This document shows positions 19,169 to 28,356 of a stretch of DNA of 28,801 bases, in pieces. Position 1 is the stretch's first letter. Each line of letters starts with the position of its first letter. The translations under genes were made by a program, and so were the position numbers. Under the pieces are notes generated by a model that worked only from the letters and a program-made list of their open reading frames with translations, searched no databases and was not told the DNA's origin. The stretch is from a virus: IMG/VR virus record IMGVR_UViG_3300035206_000598, positions 1-28,801 of that record. One strand, 5' to 3'.

Positions 19169-22100
19169 TTATCTAATCTTTAAATTTTGTTCCGTATATC
19201 CTTTGACTACTTCGACATTATTAACATTAGCAACACTTAAAAACAACTCATCGGGCTCTGCTTTTACTTGAAACAAATTACCAAAGTTACTCTCTGCTTG
19301 CGTTGGCACAATAACTATACTACTAAGATGTGACGATAAATTCTGATGAATATATGCTGCCAGTTCAGTATAATAAAAGCTCTCACCAAGATCCCAATTA
19401 TCTATACTAAAGAAATCATTTGTAACCGATACTACTCGACTTCGTAATTCATTGTCACTTAATGTACTTCCTATTACCTTGATAATTTTAAATGTTGCTT
19501 GTAAACTGCTCTGAGCATCAGCACCAAACAATAATTTAAACTTAACAGGTTTATAAATTATCTCATCACTAATACTTTTATAAGTGCTTAAGGTATCCAT
19601 AGAAACTGCTAGCTCCGCCGTTGTTGGCTCAATTGGAAATTCGCCAATTGAACTATTATTTGCCTTCCACGAAAGAACATTTGTATAATATGAACGAGTT
19701 AATACAAATATATCAATAAGATTTGTTGGGCTTGGGTCTACACGCTGATCAATAGGCGCATAATGCTTCCATTGGAAAAATACATCTTCGGCTGGATTAT
19801 CTATAATAGCCGAGGATGTTATAGTAGGTGTAATATGTGTACTACGTCCAACATATGCTTTAAATTTTATTGTACCATCTGTGTCGTTTACCAATAATGT
19901 TGCAGTATAAGGCGATGTTGTACTAATTTTCTTAAACTCTTTTGTGTCAGATCTATAAATATACTTTCCTGCATAATCGGCGCCATTAGATAAAATTATA
20001 TTTTCTTCTGTTTGATTCACTGCTTCCAAAACATTCTTAGTTAATTTATAATAAACATATCCATCAAACTCGGTATACGTTTCTTGAAATATATGCCTAT
20101 TAGTATTTACAAACCGATCAAAACTTAAAGGATCATCAGGTACCATGTCATTGTCAGAATCATAAAATGTTATCAATGCTTTTTTAGGATCTCGATAGCC
20201 GTCTTCATATGTCAACAAATTAGACATATTAAATTTAATATCATTGGTAAAATTCTTTGTACTTCTAATAGAAATTGTACCTGTTGCTGTTAACCCAGGA
20301 CTAGGAGGATTACCAAATGTAACAACATCGGTTGCCGAATACCCACTACCAGCATCTGTAATTTGTACACGACTAACAAATCCTTTTACCATAATCTGAC
20401 TTGCGCCAGCACCGCCAGTAGTTGTTGGGTAAGTAAAAAACGGTTGCCCTGTATAACCATATCCTGTGTCAGTAATTTCTAGCGATCGAATAACACCACT
20501 TGGTTCAATAGTAATATCTGCGGCATTATCAGCGGCTGTATATCCAGTACCACCTTGTATTATATTAATTGCAGATATATTTCCTGCAGAATTTACATAA
20601 ACTTCACCTGTAGCCGTTACTGGAGTAACTCCCGAAGGAGGACTTGACGGTGCCGGAAATGTTATTGCTACAGGTGCTGGATCTGTTTCCGGAGGTGTAC
20701 CTGGCGTATAGCTAGTACCGCTATTTGTAATTGTAGTATCAACTACGCTATTTGATAATGTGGCAGTAGCAGTAGCACCATTGCCGCCTCCTCCGGTAAA
20801 ACTAATAACCGGATTAGAACTATAACCACTACCAGGGTTATCTACATTAACCGCAGTTACTTCACCAATAAGTGACGGGGCTCCTGTTGCAGTAGTTTTT
20901 GTTCCACAGGTACCAGCTGGTGCACCTATTGTTATTGTAGGTGTAGTTTGATAGCCTTCGCCTGCAGGTGACAACACAACAGATTTAACTTTAAAATTAA
21001 GATCAAGAGTTAATCCTATACCTACTGACCCGGTGGCTCCTGTTGTAATGCAACTAATAACAGTCGGTAATACTGTATAATCACCACCAGTTGTAAAACC
21101 TGAGGTGGATGCAACATCCATTGTAAAGTCTGCGGCGCCGCCGCCTCCTAAATTAGCATCTGCAATTGTAATAGTATCATCAACTTTATGATTGTTGTCA
21201 CCGCGTGTAACAACAGTAACAGATGTAACTGCACCGGTACCATCAACAGTAATGTCAAATGTACCTACTACACCCGTTCCAGATGTCGAGCCGGTTACAC
21301 CAGTATATGTTCCTGCTGTTCTTAATGCATCAGCTGCACCAAATGTATCCATGCTCCTGTGACCGCCATAAAGTCCTGTGACTGCACCTGCTGAAACCGA
21401 TGCAATGGTAACTGTTGCAGATGTTCCTGTGCCACCTATAACTGTATAAACTTTACCTACATCACCAGAAACAAAACCTGTTCCCCTACTATTAATTATT
21501 ACTGGCGGACAATCTGAAGGTACAGTAATATCATCACCAACTTCCATATGTGGTGTACCAACTGCTTGTACTTGACTGCCATGTAATTCACCATGTGTAA
21601 TAATAGCTTTACCGGCTGTTGCTGTCAAGAATTGAATAGTTAAAGTATTTTCATCAACATATGTTATTGTTGGGTAATCATATAATCCTTTAATATTATA
21701 ATACAAAGTAGGTGATATTGTTGCAGTATAATCTGCACCTGATTCGAACATTGCACCAAGAACTGCGATATCAACATGACAATGCTTCATACCTAAATTA
21801 TGTGAAACCGTCCAAGTGGTTGCCGAAGATGTTTGTGTATGTAAATAACCATTGCCGACTGCTCCGTCATTACCAGCACTGTTATGTACTAAAGCATAAC
21901 CCGACTGCGTGACACCAATAGGAAATATTACACGGCATTGTGTTTCTGATGTATATTCGATCATTGGATAATTTTCTTTGCCTTGTAAAGACACATTTGC
22001 AGAATCAACAATATCAATATTAACTATCCCATCTGTTCCTATTAAATTATGTTCTATTATCCAAATATTGCTTGCCGGAATTAATGTATTAAAACCATAT

Positions 22101-25100
22101 CGTGATTTAATAATATTAACATAACCAGTTGTTGCGGTATTCCATGCAATTGTTAAACTATTTGCATCTGTATAAGTTACTGTAGGTGCATTATAAACAG
22201 TACTCATCACTTGATGATTTGCATCTATAATTTCAAAATTAACATATTGCTGATTAAGATTATGATTAACTGTCCAAGTACTTCCTATATAACCTGGCGG
22301 GTCTATATATACTGATGGTATATTTTGATATCCACCGCCGTGATAACCAGGCGACCCAAAAGTAAAACCTGTTAATGCTTGTGATATAATAGCAGTAGCA
22401 GTTGCTTGTGTACCCGAACCACCAGGTGCAGATATATTTACTGTTGGCGACAAAATATAAAGTGTGCCGCCGGCGGTTACTGTAATAGCACCCACTGCAT
22501 CATTTGCTAATATTATAGTAGCTGTTGCATTTGTAGAAAGATTTGCTTTTAATTGTATCGATCGCCCATTACTAGCCAATACACCATTATTATTAATAGA
22601 TATTTCAGTTTGATTACCGCTTGAATCAACTACATTACTATCTAAATATGTCAATGCATTATTAGCTGGTACGTATCCAACTCCACCGAGGCCGCCTTCG
22701 ATTACATTCCATGACAAGGATGATATTGCAGTTGCTTCTTCAACTTCGCCGGATGCACTAAAAGTTACTACGGGTGCAGCTTGATATCCAGAACCAGGAT
22801 TAGTTAATGCTACATTATCAATTTGTGCTCTCTTATCAATATTTACTTTTAACAATGCAACTAAATCTTTTTTTGCTTGCCCTGTTTTAATATCAATTGT
22901 TTTATATGCATTATTAAAATAAAATCGTACATCTTCCTCACTTTCAAAAATATATCTTAAACCGCGAGTAGTTATAAGGTATGTAGCATCTGTAGCCGAA
23001 GTGGCTGCTTGATATTCTGCTTTAATAATCCAACTTGCATCTTTATTATCACTTGTATTATCCTGTGCAAATGCCTGACTATATGCAGTACTTGTTAACT
23101 CTAAATTGTTCGGAGATATAACATATAAAGAAGATGATTTATAATCAAAACCTATACCAAATGTATTTTTTAAATCAAGTTGTGCAGTAATACCAACTTT
23201 TTCAACTTGATTAAATATACGTCTAAATGTTGGGAAAAACTTTGTTAATATATAACCATGTGGTATTTCCTTATTTAATTCTATCGGACCTGCTGTCCGG
23301 CCGAATGGATCACCATTATTAATAACATTTTCTATAGTAGCATATTCGGTAATAGTTCCGGTTGAATCAGTAAATTCTAGCAAACATTTTTCTATTAAAT
23401 ACGCACGTTTACCACTGGCTATAGAACCTATAGCCATCGAATTACTAAAACTAAAAGTAGTTTCATTTAATACAAAATAACCTTTATTATGTAATTTAGC
23501 CTGAGGCAATGTTACCCATTGCAATTGCTCAGTTGTTGTAAGTTTCCATGCCGATACACCATCAATACGCTGTATTTCCTTTCTATATGTATCATAATAA
23601 AAATTTGTTAATTCATCTAAACTTAATTGGGGTTGTAAATACCGCTGAATTATGCTATTGGAAGTTAACGATGCTGTTAAACTAAATGTTAATTCAGCAT
23701 TTTGCTCATCTTTATATAGCATACCATCATCAGCAAATACATTTAAATTTTGTACTGTGCCAGTTGGATCGTTTATATCAATATTTCTGCTATGCCCTGA
23801 ATGCGTACGATTGATTGCTTTCATTTTAAGAATACCCGAATTCTTAAACATTGGGTAGATATTATAATCCTCACCAGTAATCATTCGATCTTGTGTATAA
23901 AAAGTTCGAGATGCGTTTTCCTTAATAACACTAATAGGCTCTGATTCCAAACTATTGCCTATATTTGTTACTAACTGCAAAACAATTGATAATACTTGTG
24001 TTGCACCAGTTGCATCAACATATGAAAGTCGAATTGTTTGTAAACCAACATCCTCTGATTTTATAACTGCATTACTATTGGCGCTACTTCTATACCATAC
24101 ACGTATAATACCATACGGAATATCACCAAAATTACCATCAGAAAATCGTACAGAAATAGTATCATTCGCATGACTATTAACTTTAAATATTTTTCTTGTG
24201 CCTTCTATTATATTATTATAAACAACATTAGTACCAGAGATAGCAGGCACTTTTTCCCAATTATGTAAAACTTGTCCGGTGCTATTAATCGTTTGCACCC
24301 AAACATCAAATTCATTAATACCCGGCACATCAATGTCGAGTTCTCTGTTTGGCAATGGCGTTGCTACATCAAAATCTTGATATGCTAATGTTCCTTGTTT
24401 TGCATATCCAAAAAAGCCAGTATTAGCACTTCCGTTACCCAATCCATCATTTAAATAAAGAATACCAAAATTATCTGTTGGATTTGGTGCTACTTCTTTA
24501 ACATATAATTGATCATCAAAGATAGCATTTACTATCTCCAACGGATATGATCTTCCATTAACTGTTGCCGATAACGGATGAACAACTTTAAAATTATCAA
24601 CTACATCAACATGATAAACTTCAGTTGGAATATTATTAAGTGTTCCTTTTTTAACAGGAGTGCCAAATGGATTTTGCGTAATAAAAGCCTGATTTAATAT
24701 TAAAATAAACTGCTCTAAAAACGCAGTATTATTAGGATCATTCCATACAATAGACCTATTAGTCAAATTTGTACCATTACTATCAAATATTTCTTCTGTA
24801 GTTCTAATAGAATGAAACTTCAACATACCAGTTCCTGGTATATTTCTTTTTGGTGTATAATTCAACATATTTGCCAAACGCAATATACTTTCTTGGCGTT
24901 CGGCTGTGTCTAAAAAGTTTTCTCTAACATTTAAATCTTGCCTAAATGCGATGGTTTGCCCCATATATGCAAGTAATTCAACAATAGCAATAAATTCACT
25001 ACTTTCGATAAAATCATTAAAATCTTCTGGAAAATTATCTTGCAGATATTCAACCATTGCTTGCTTAATAGTATCAAAGTCATATGCAGTAAAATTAATT

Positions 25101-25174
25101 TGATTAAAAGTTCTATAAATCGTTCTAAAATCTTCTGCGGCAAATAAATTACTTTGTCGTTGTGCTTGTGCCAT
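19169..25174 (-). CDS. 6: Baseplate wedge subunit gp6-like, 2001 aa, with large internal repeat insertion
   Basis: In T4, gp6 forms the ring of wedges that holds the baseplate together. The N-terminus (AAEDFRTIYRTFNQINFTA, then YLQDNFPEDFNDFIESSEF and LLAYMGQTIAFRQDLNVRE) is a strong match to gp6-type wedge proteins of the baseplate J superfamily. The C-terminal ~360 residues (LLFGADAQSSLQ, LRSRVVSVTNDFF, YTELAAYIHQNLSSHLSS) also look like the conserved gp6 end. T4 gp6 is 660 residues, so this one is about three times longer. Most of the excess is residues ~790-1640, a cassette of Gly-rich and W-x-V-x-H-N-L repeats that also occurs in the downstream giant. The ATG is 5 bases after the gp25 stop, with AGGAA as ribosome binding site inside the end of gp25, so translation is probably coupled. 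Confidence 0.9.
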   Translation of the reverse strand: MAQAQRQSNLFAAEDFRTIYRTFNQINFTAYDFDTIKQAMVEYLQDNFPEDFNDFIESSEFIAIVELLAYMGQTIAFRQDLNVRENFLDTAERQESILRLANMLNYTPKRNIPGTGMLKFHSIRTTEEIFDSNGTNLTNRSIVWNDPNNTAFLEQFILILNQAFITQNPFGTPVKKGTLNNIPTEVYHVDVVDNFKVVHPLSATVNGRSYPLEIVNAIFDDQLYVKEVAPNPTDNFGILYLNDGLGNGSANTGFFGYAKQGTLAYQDFDVATPLPNRELDIDVPGINEFDVWVQTINSTGQVLHNWEKVPAISGTNVVYNNIIEGTRKIFKVNSHANDTISVRFSDGNFGDIPYGIIRVWYRSSANSNAVIKSEDVGLQTIRLSYVDATGATQVLSIVLQLVTNIGNSLESEPISVIKENASRTFYTQDRMITGEDYNIYPMFKNSGILKMKAINRTHSGHSRNIDINDPTGTVQNLNVFADDGMLYKDEQNAELTFSLTASLTSNSIIQRYLQPQLSLDELTNFYYDTYRKEIQRIDGVSAWKLTTTEQLQWVTLPQAKLHNKGYFVLNETTFSFSNSMAIGSIASGKRAYLIEKCLLEFTDSTGTITEYATIENVINNGDPFGRTAGPIELNKEIPHGYILTKFFPTFRRIFNQVEKVGITAQLDLKNTFGIGFDYKSSSLYVISPNNLELTSTAYSQAFAQDNTSDNKDASWIIKAEYQAATSATDATYLITTRGLRYIFESEEDVRFYFNNAYKTIDIKTGQAKKDLVALLKVNIDKRAQIDNVALTNPGSGYQAAPVVTFSASGEVEEATAISSLSWNVIEGGLGGVGYVPANNALTYLDSNVVDSSGNQTEISINNNGVLASNGRSIQLKANLSTNATATIILANDAVGAITVTAGGTLYILSPTVNISAPGGSGTQATATAIISQALTGFTFGSPGYHGGGYQNIPSVYIDPPGYIGSTWTVNHNLNQQYVNFEIIDANHQVMSTVYNAPTVTYTDANSLTIAWNTATTGYVNIIKSRYGFNTLIPASNIWIIEHNLIGTDGIVNIDIVDSANVSLQGKENYPMIEYTSETQCRVIFPIGVTQSGYALVHNSAGNDGAVGNGYLHTQTSSATTWTVSHNLGMKHCHVDIAVLGAMFESGADYTATISPTLYYNIKGLYDYPTITYVDENTLTIQFLTATAGKAIITHGELHGSQVQAVGTPHMEVGDDITVPSDCPPVIINSRGTGFVSGDVGKVYTVIGGTGTSATVTIASVSAGAVTGLYGGHRSMDTFGAADALRTAGTYTGVTGSTSGTGVVGTFDITVDGTGAVTSVTVVTRGDNNHKVDDTITIADANLGGGGAADFTMDVASTSGFTTGGDYTVLPTVISCITTGATGSVGIGLTLDLNFKVKSVVLSPAGEGYQTTPTITIGAPAGTCGTKTTATGAPSLIGEVTAVNVDNPGSGYSSNPVISFTGGGGNGATATATLSNSVVDTTITNSGTSYTPGTPPETDPAPVAITFPAPSSPPSGVTPVTATGEVYVNSAGNISAINIIQGGTGYTAADNAADITIEPSGVIRSLEITDTGYGYTGQPFFTYPTTTGGAGASQIMVKGFVSRVQITDAGSGYSATDVVTFGNPPSPGLTATGTISIRSTKNFTNDIKFNMSNLLTYEDGYRDPKKALITFYDSDNDMVPDDPLSFDRFVNTNRHIFQETYTEFDGYVYYKLTKNVLEAVNQTEENIILSNGADYAGKYIYRSDTKEFKKISTTSPYTATLLVNDTDGTIKFKAYVGRSTHITPTITSSAIIDNPAEDVFFQWKHYAPIDQRVDPSPTNLIDIFVLTRSYYTNVLSWKANNSSIGEFPIEPTTAELAVSMDTLSTYKSISDEIIYKPVKFKLLFGADAQSSLQATFKIIKVIGSTLSDNELRSRVVSVTNDFFSIDNWDLGESFYYTELAAYIHQNLSSHLSSIVIVPTQAESNFGNLFQVKAEPDELFLSVANVNNVEVVKGYTEQNLKIR
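20260..22810 (-). repeat. Repeat cassette inside the gp6-like gene
   Basis: In coding order: GSGYQAAPVVTF-type glycine units (22810-22310), one A-B-C trio of W-x-x-x-H-N-L modules (about 22290-21740), a YYNIKGLYDYPTITYVD unit, a PHMEVGDD link (near 21540), then many more GxGY units to about 20260. The giant has the same elements in the same order, with three trios in place of one. Short DNA identities persist: CCTTTAATATTATAATAC near 21685 and 9690 and CCAACTTCCATATGT near 21540 and 9402 (plus-strand reading). Outer limits are approximate. Confidence 0.75.
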
Positions 25175-25179
25175 TTAAT

Positions 25180-25554
25180 CTATTCCTGTAAATCTACATC
25201 AAATTGTATAACAAGTTCTTCTGTAATACCATCTGGCAAATATGTAACTTGTGTTTCTAGCAAAATAACCTGATTATACTCCGATAATTTCATAGTTTCC
25301 AATTTGATCCTAGGCTCTTCCTCAATAATCCGAGTAGCATCCTCTATTATTAATTCTTTAGTCGATGTATCCATTGGTTCCATTAATAAATCATATATTA
25401 TAGTTCCAAATGTAGGAAGCATCATTCTTTCGCCTTTCCTTGTACTAAAATGATTTAATAAATCTCTTTTTACTAAATCAAAATCAGTCAAAGTATAAGG
25501 TGGTTTTTTCTTATCTACTGTACTAAAGCCAATAAAAGTTGGGGAATCTGCCAT
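25180..25554 (-). CDS. 25: Baseplate wedge subunit gp25, 124 aa
   Basis: This is a small wedge protein that, in T4, sits between the hub and gp6 and helps start sheath assembly. It belongs to the GPW/gp25 family shared by contractile injection systems. The family's Glu-Pro-Arg motif is present at residues 80-82 (IEEEPRIKLE). The conserved region around RKGERMMLPTFGTIIYDLL is also typical. Length is near T4 gp25 (132 residues). It begins at ATG 25554 after a 65-base gap containing an AGATAAATA word 19 bases upstream. The ribosome binding site is weak. It ends with TAG five bases before gp6. The gene order gp25-gp6 is the classic wedge arrangement. Confidence 0.95.
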   Translation of the reverse strand: MADSPTFIGFSTVDKKKPPYTLTDFDLVKRDLLNHFSTRKGERMMLPTFGTIIYDLLMEPMDTSTKELIIEDATRIIEEEPRIKLETMKLSEYNQVILLETQVTYLPDGITEELVIQFDVDLQE

Positions 25555-25573
25555 TCTTATATACCGTTTTAAT

Positions 25574-25582
25574 TATTTATCT
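25574..25582 (-). promoter_or_regulatory. T4-late-type promoter word upstream of gp25
   Basis: AGATAAATA on the minus strand, 19 bases before the gp25 ATG, in the gap after the gp5-like gene. It is identical to the copies at 2826-2834 and 132-140, with near-identical spacing to the start at 2805. It probably drives gp25, gp6 and the giant. A nearby palindrome CTTTATAAAG (25588-25597) is an alternative TATAAA-like element. Confidence 0.5.
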
Positions 25583-25619
25583 GAAATCTTTATAAAGGGT
25601 TATTAGTATATGGCTAATT

Positions 25620-28322
25620 TTAAGTTAGTGTTGAAAATAATTTTGCTTCTTTTAATCGACGTGCAGTCAGGCCTGAATTTATGGCAGTTTGTGGAACTTT
25701 TGAAACTATGCCATTTTCATATACAGGAACAATTTTTGCTACTCTATTATATCTCATAAATTCTGTTGTTGCCTTCGCAAAGTTTTTTTGATTTATTGCA
25801 GTAACAACTGTAGAATTTGCAAACGCAACCGGTCCCAAACTATGAGCTAAACTAATTAATGCATCAGATTGATTTTTTGTAATAGGTGATTTTATGTGTT
25901 TTCGAACTGCTTCAATTGCTTTTGTTATATCATTATCAAACAATGCATCGGCTTCTGGCCGAGTAATACCATTAAGATATGTTTCACCGTAAAATGTAAG
26001 TGGTGTACCTTTTATATGTTTCTGTTGACGGCTACCATACAACCCTCGTTTAACACCTAATAGTTTATTAGGGGTTTTCTTAGTCCAAGAGATCCACTCT
26101 GAGCTTACTCCTAGTTTTGCTTTATGTGCAAACGGTGGGTAATTTTCTGTAGAATTTACCAAAATTTCTGTATCTGATTCTCCTACTTCCCGCACTGTAT
26201 TTTGAACTACAGTACCTGGATTAAGAATATGGCCGTACCCAATAGATTGTTTCTTAGTATGCGAATTTGTATCAACAGATAGATTTAATCCTTCAGATTC
26301 TTTTATTATATTCACACCCTTCCCTGATAAATCAGCAGCTGCTGGCGGAGTAGCAGTTGAGTTGCCGCGTTTCTCATATACAGGATTACCAAAAGCATCA
26401 TATCCTACACCAACATATTGCCCAGGGACATCATTTGCAGTTGGAGTGCCATCAACAGGTTCGGGTACTTCAACTATTTCTGGACTATAGGGAGGTTGAA
26501 CCTTTCCTATGGAATATTCAACTGGCTTTTCTTTTACTTCAAGTTTATCTGCAGGAATTTCCACGCCAGATACGGCTTCAAAAAATCCTGTTGTTGTTTC
26601 ATCAATATGATAAAGAGTACCCCAACCCGGCTTACCCCGAAGTCCACCATATGGCTCCATTGTAGGATATCGCGTTAGTCTGCGTTTGACAGTATCTGTT
26701 ACTGGGCCTTCCTTCGGGTCATACTTAACCATATCTTCAAATTCTTGTAACTCTGGTTTTTTCGCTTCATTTGCGCCGCTGACCCGATCAATCCAAATTG
26801 TGCCGGTCGGCGCTACCGCAACTCCGTCATTCCATTCCACAAACGCGGCATCGCCAGCAATCAGATCATCTGCTGTAAAATGCATCTCCGGGCCGGCACC
26901 CATTTTAAGTGAATCGGCGGCCTTTATATTCATTTCACCACCAGAAAAATGTTTAACACCGATTTTACCATCTGTGGATAACACCGAGTCAGACGATATT
27001 ACTGCATTACCTTTTGTGCGAAGCATGGAGCGGCCGTCCACTCTTTGAAAATGATTACTTGCTGTTCTGCCATTAAACACACCACTAACAATTTGCCGAT
27101 AATAACTACCATTTACTAATCGATGATTATAATTACCGTCACCCATTGTATGATATACAGATCCCTTGTCAATTGTAGTATGCACTTCACCTTCTATATT
27201 ATGTAAAATAATCGAACCCTCTGGAGGTGGCGATTTTAATCCTGCAATCTTTGAATACTGAAATTTCAAGCCTAGTTCATCTTGATCTTTTTTCTCTTCA
27301 TTTGTTTTATAATCATTTGGCATATAAATGTTTAAATCTCTACCAATATCTAAATTAAAATCGCGATCTGCTCTCATATTAATATCTTCATTAGATCGTA
27401 AACTTATTGTATTATTACTAAAAACTTCTACATTACCATTTCTATCTAATTCGACCCAGGCAGTACCCATCTTATTACAAATATAAACAAAACCATGTGT
27501 ATCATTTAACAACAATTGTGCACCACCTCTGGTACGTAATCTAATAAGTCTATTTTCACCTTCGATATCACCGTCATCCATAACAAATGTATGGCCGCCG
27601 GCTCTTTTAAATGTTTTTTCTACATCTATTGCATCTGGGTCTATTGGACCAGGAGTACTCATGCCATATACATTAGCAGGTGTTTCTCGTTGTGCAGAAC
27701 TAGTAGTCCATCCTCGATACGGATCTTCGTGCTGTGCTGTTTGACTCATTCTGTCATATTGCCTTTTATGCCAAGGACGAAGAGACGGAAGTAGCGGGTT
27801 AGTAATCCCTTTATCAAACTTATTATACTCAGATACATTTTGAAATTCATGTACTGTATCAGGAGAATCATGCTCATCATATGCCGCAAGACCTGGAACA
27901 TTAAAGTTCATAAAATTATCATATAAAACTCCTATCCAAATACCACGGGCTTGATCACCATTAATGAACATTATAAGAACTTTATTGCCTACATCAGGTG
28001 GAACTGCCCAAAAACCATAACTAGTGGGTGTATGATCATAATCTATACCCAATTCCCAAAATCGTTCCATAGCAGGAGTCGAGCCGCCAAATGGTGCACA
28101 ATAACTTACTGTTCGCCAAATTGCTCTATTATCTTCATCGCCGCCCCAATCAGGTAGGTATACTTGTAATCTACCCATATGCTGTATGTCGCGAGTATTT
28201 TTTACAATCCCAACATAAACACCATAAAATTTTTGGTCGGTTGATAATTCATTATTAAAATAACCCGGTTGTACCTTTGACCGACCTAAATTTGGGACAT
28301 CTGATTTTCTTCTAATAGCCAC
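25620..28322 (-). CDS. 5: Baseplate hub spike/lysozyme gp5-like, 900 aa, lysozyme at C-terminus
   Basis: This is the central spike that punctures the envelope and locally degrades peptidoglycan. Residues ~30-175 are a gp5-type OB-fold (FYGVYVGIVKNTRDIQHMG, LQVYLPDWGG, then GNKVLIMFINGD). Residues ~255-345 are a beta-helix-like shaft (FVMDDGDIEG, LLLNDTHGFVYICN, SLRSNEDINMRADRDFN), as in gp5/VgrG. A proline-rich linker occupies ~600-665. From ~667 there is a T4-lysozyme (GH24) domain: IIKESEGLNL, SIGYGH, then ITRPEADALFDNDITKA and ITKNQSDALISLAHSLG. In T4 the lysozyme lies between the OB-fold and the beta-helix, so the order here differs. Residues ~704-779 are an inserted module that splits the lysozyme and recurs in the giant. 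The start is GTG, with AGGAG 10 bases upstream, 34 bases after the preceding gene. Confidence 0.9.
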   Translation of the reverse strand: MAIRRKSDVPNLGRSKVQPGYFNNELSTDQKFYGVYVGIVKNTRDIQHMGRLQVYLPDWGGDEDNRAIWRTVSYCAPFGGSTPAMERFWELGIDYDHTPTSYGFWAVPPDVGNKVLIMFINGDQARGIWIGVLYDNFMNFNVPGLAAYDEHDSPDTVHEFQNVSEYNKFDKGITNPLLPSLRPWHKRQYDRMSQTAQHEDPYRGWTTSSAQRETPANVYGMSTPGPIDPDAIDVEKTFKRAGGHTFVMDDGDIEGENRLIRLRTRGGAQLLLNDTHGFVYICNKMGTAWVELDRNGNVEVFSNNTISLRSNEDINMRADRDFNLDIGRDLNIYMPNDYKTNEEKKDQDELGLKFQYSKIAGLKSPPPEGSIILHNIEGEVHTTIDKGSVYHTMGDGNYNHRLVNGSYYRQIVSGVFNGRTASNHFQRVDGRSMLRTKGNAVISSDSVLSTDGKIGVKHFSGGEMNIKAADSLKMGAGPEMHFTADDLIAGDAAFVEWNDGVAVAPTGTIWIDRVSGANEAKKPELQEFEDMVKYDPKEGPVTDTVKRRLTRYPTMEPYGGLRGKPGWGTLYHIDETTTGFFEAVSGVEIPADKLEVKEKPVEYSIGKVQPPYSPEIVEVPEPVDGTPTANDVPGQYVGVGYDAFGNPVYEKRGNSTATPPAAADLSGKGVNIIKESEGLNLSVDTNSHTKKQSIGYGHILNPGTVVQNTVREVGESDTEILVNSTENYPPFAHKAKLGVSSEWISWTKKTPNKLLGVKRGLYGSRQQKHIKGTPLTFYGETYLNGITRPEADALFDNDITKAIEAVRKHIKSPITKNQSDALISLAHSLGPVAFANSTVVTAINQKNFAKATTEFMRYNRVAKIVPVYENGIVSKVPQTAINSGLTARRLKEAKLFSTLT
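25985..26215 (-). other. Module inserted into the gp5 lysozyme domain
   Basis: Encodes residues ~704-779, between the IGYGH catalytic-face motif and the helix starting ITRPEADALF. T4 lysozyme has only a short beta-hairpin region here. Landmarks DTEILV, VSSEWISW, NKLLGVKRGLYG, KHIKG and FYGE match those of the module at 4050-4312 in the giant. Boundaries are approximate. Confidence 0.6.
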
Positions 28323-28331
28323 TAATTAAAT

Positions 28332-28337
28332 TCTCCT
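28332..28337 (-). promoter_or_regulatory. Ribosome binding site for the GTG start of the gp5-like gene
   Basis: Minus-strand AGGAGA, ten to eleven bases before the GTG at 28322. No ATG lies closer in frame, and the residues that follow (AIRRKSDVPNLGRS) read as the genuine N-terminus, so GTG is the likely initiator. Confidence 0.6.
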
Positions 28338-28356
28338 ACTATTTCAAAAACTAAAT

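Noticed and set aside
26357-26678. Two overlapping plus-strand ORFs antisense to the gp5-like gene
   Set aside because: They overlap the proline-rich linker of a strongly supported gene, overlap each other in different frames, and show no recognisable protein features.
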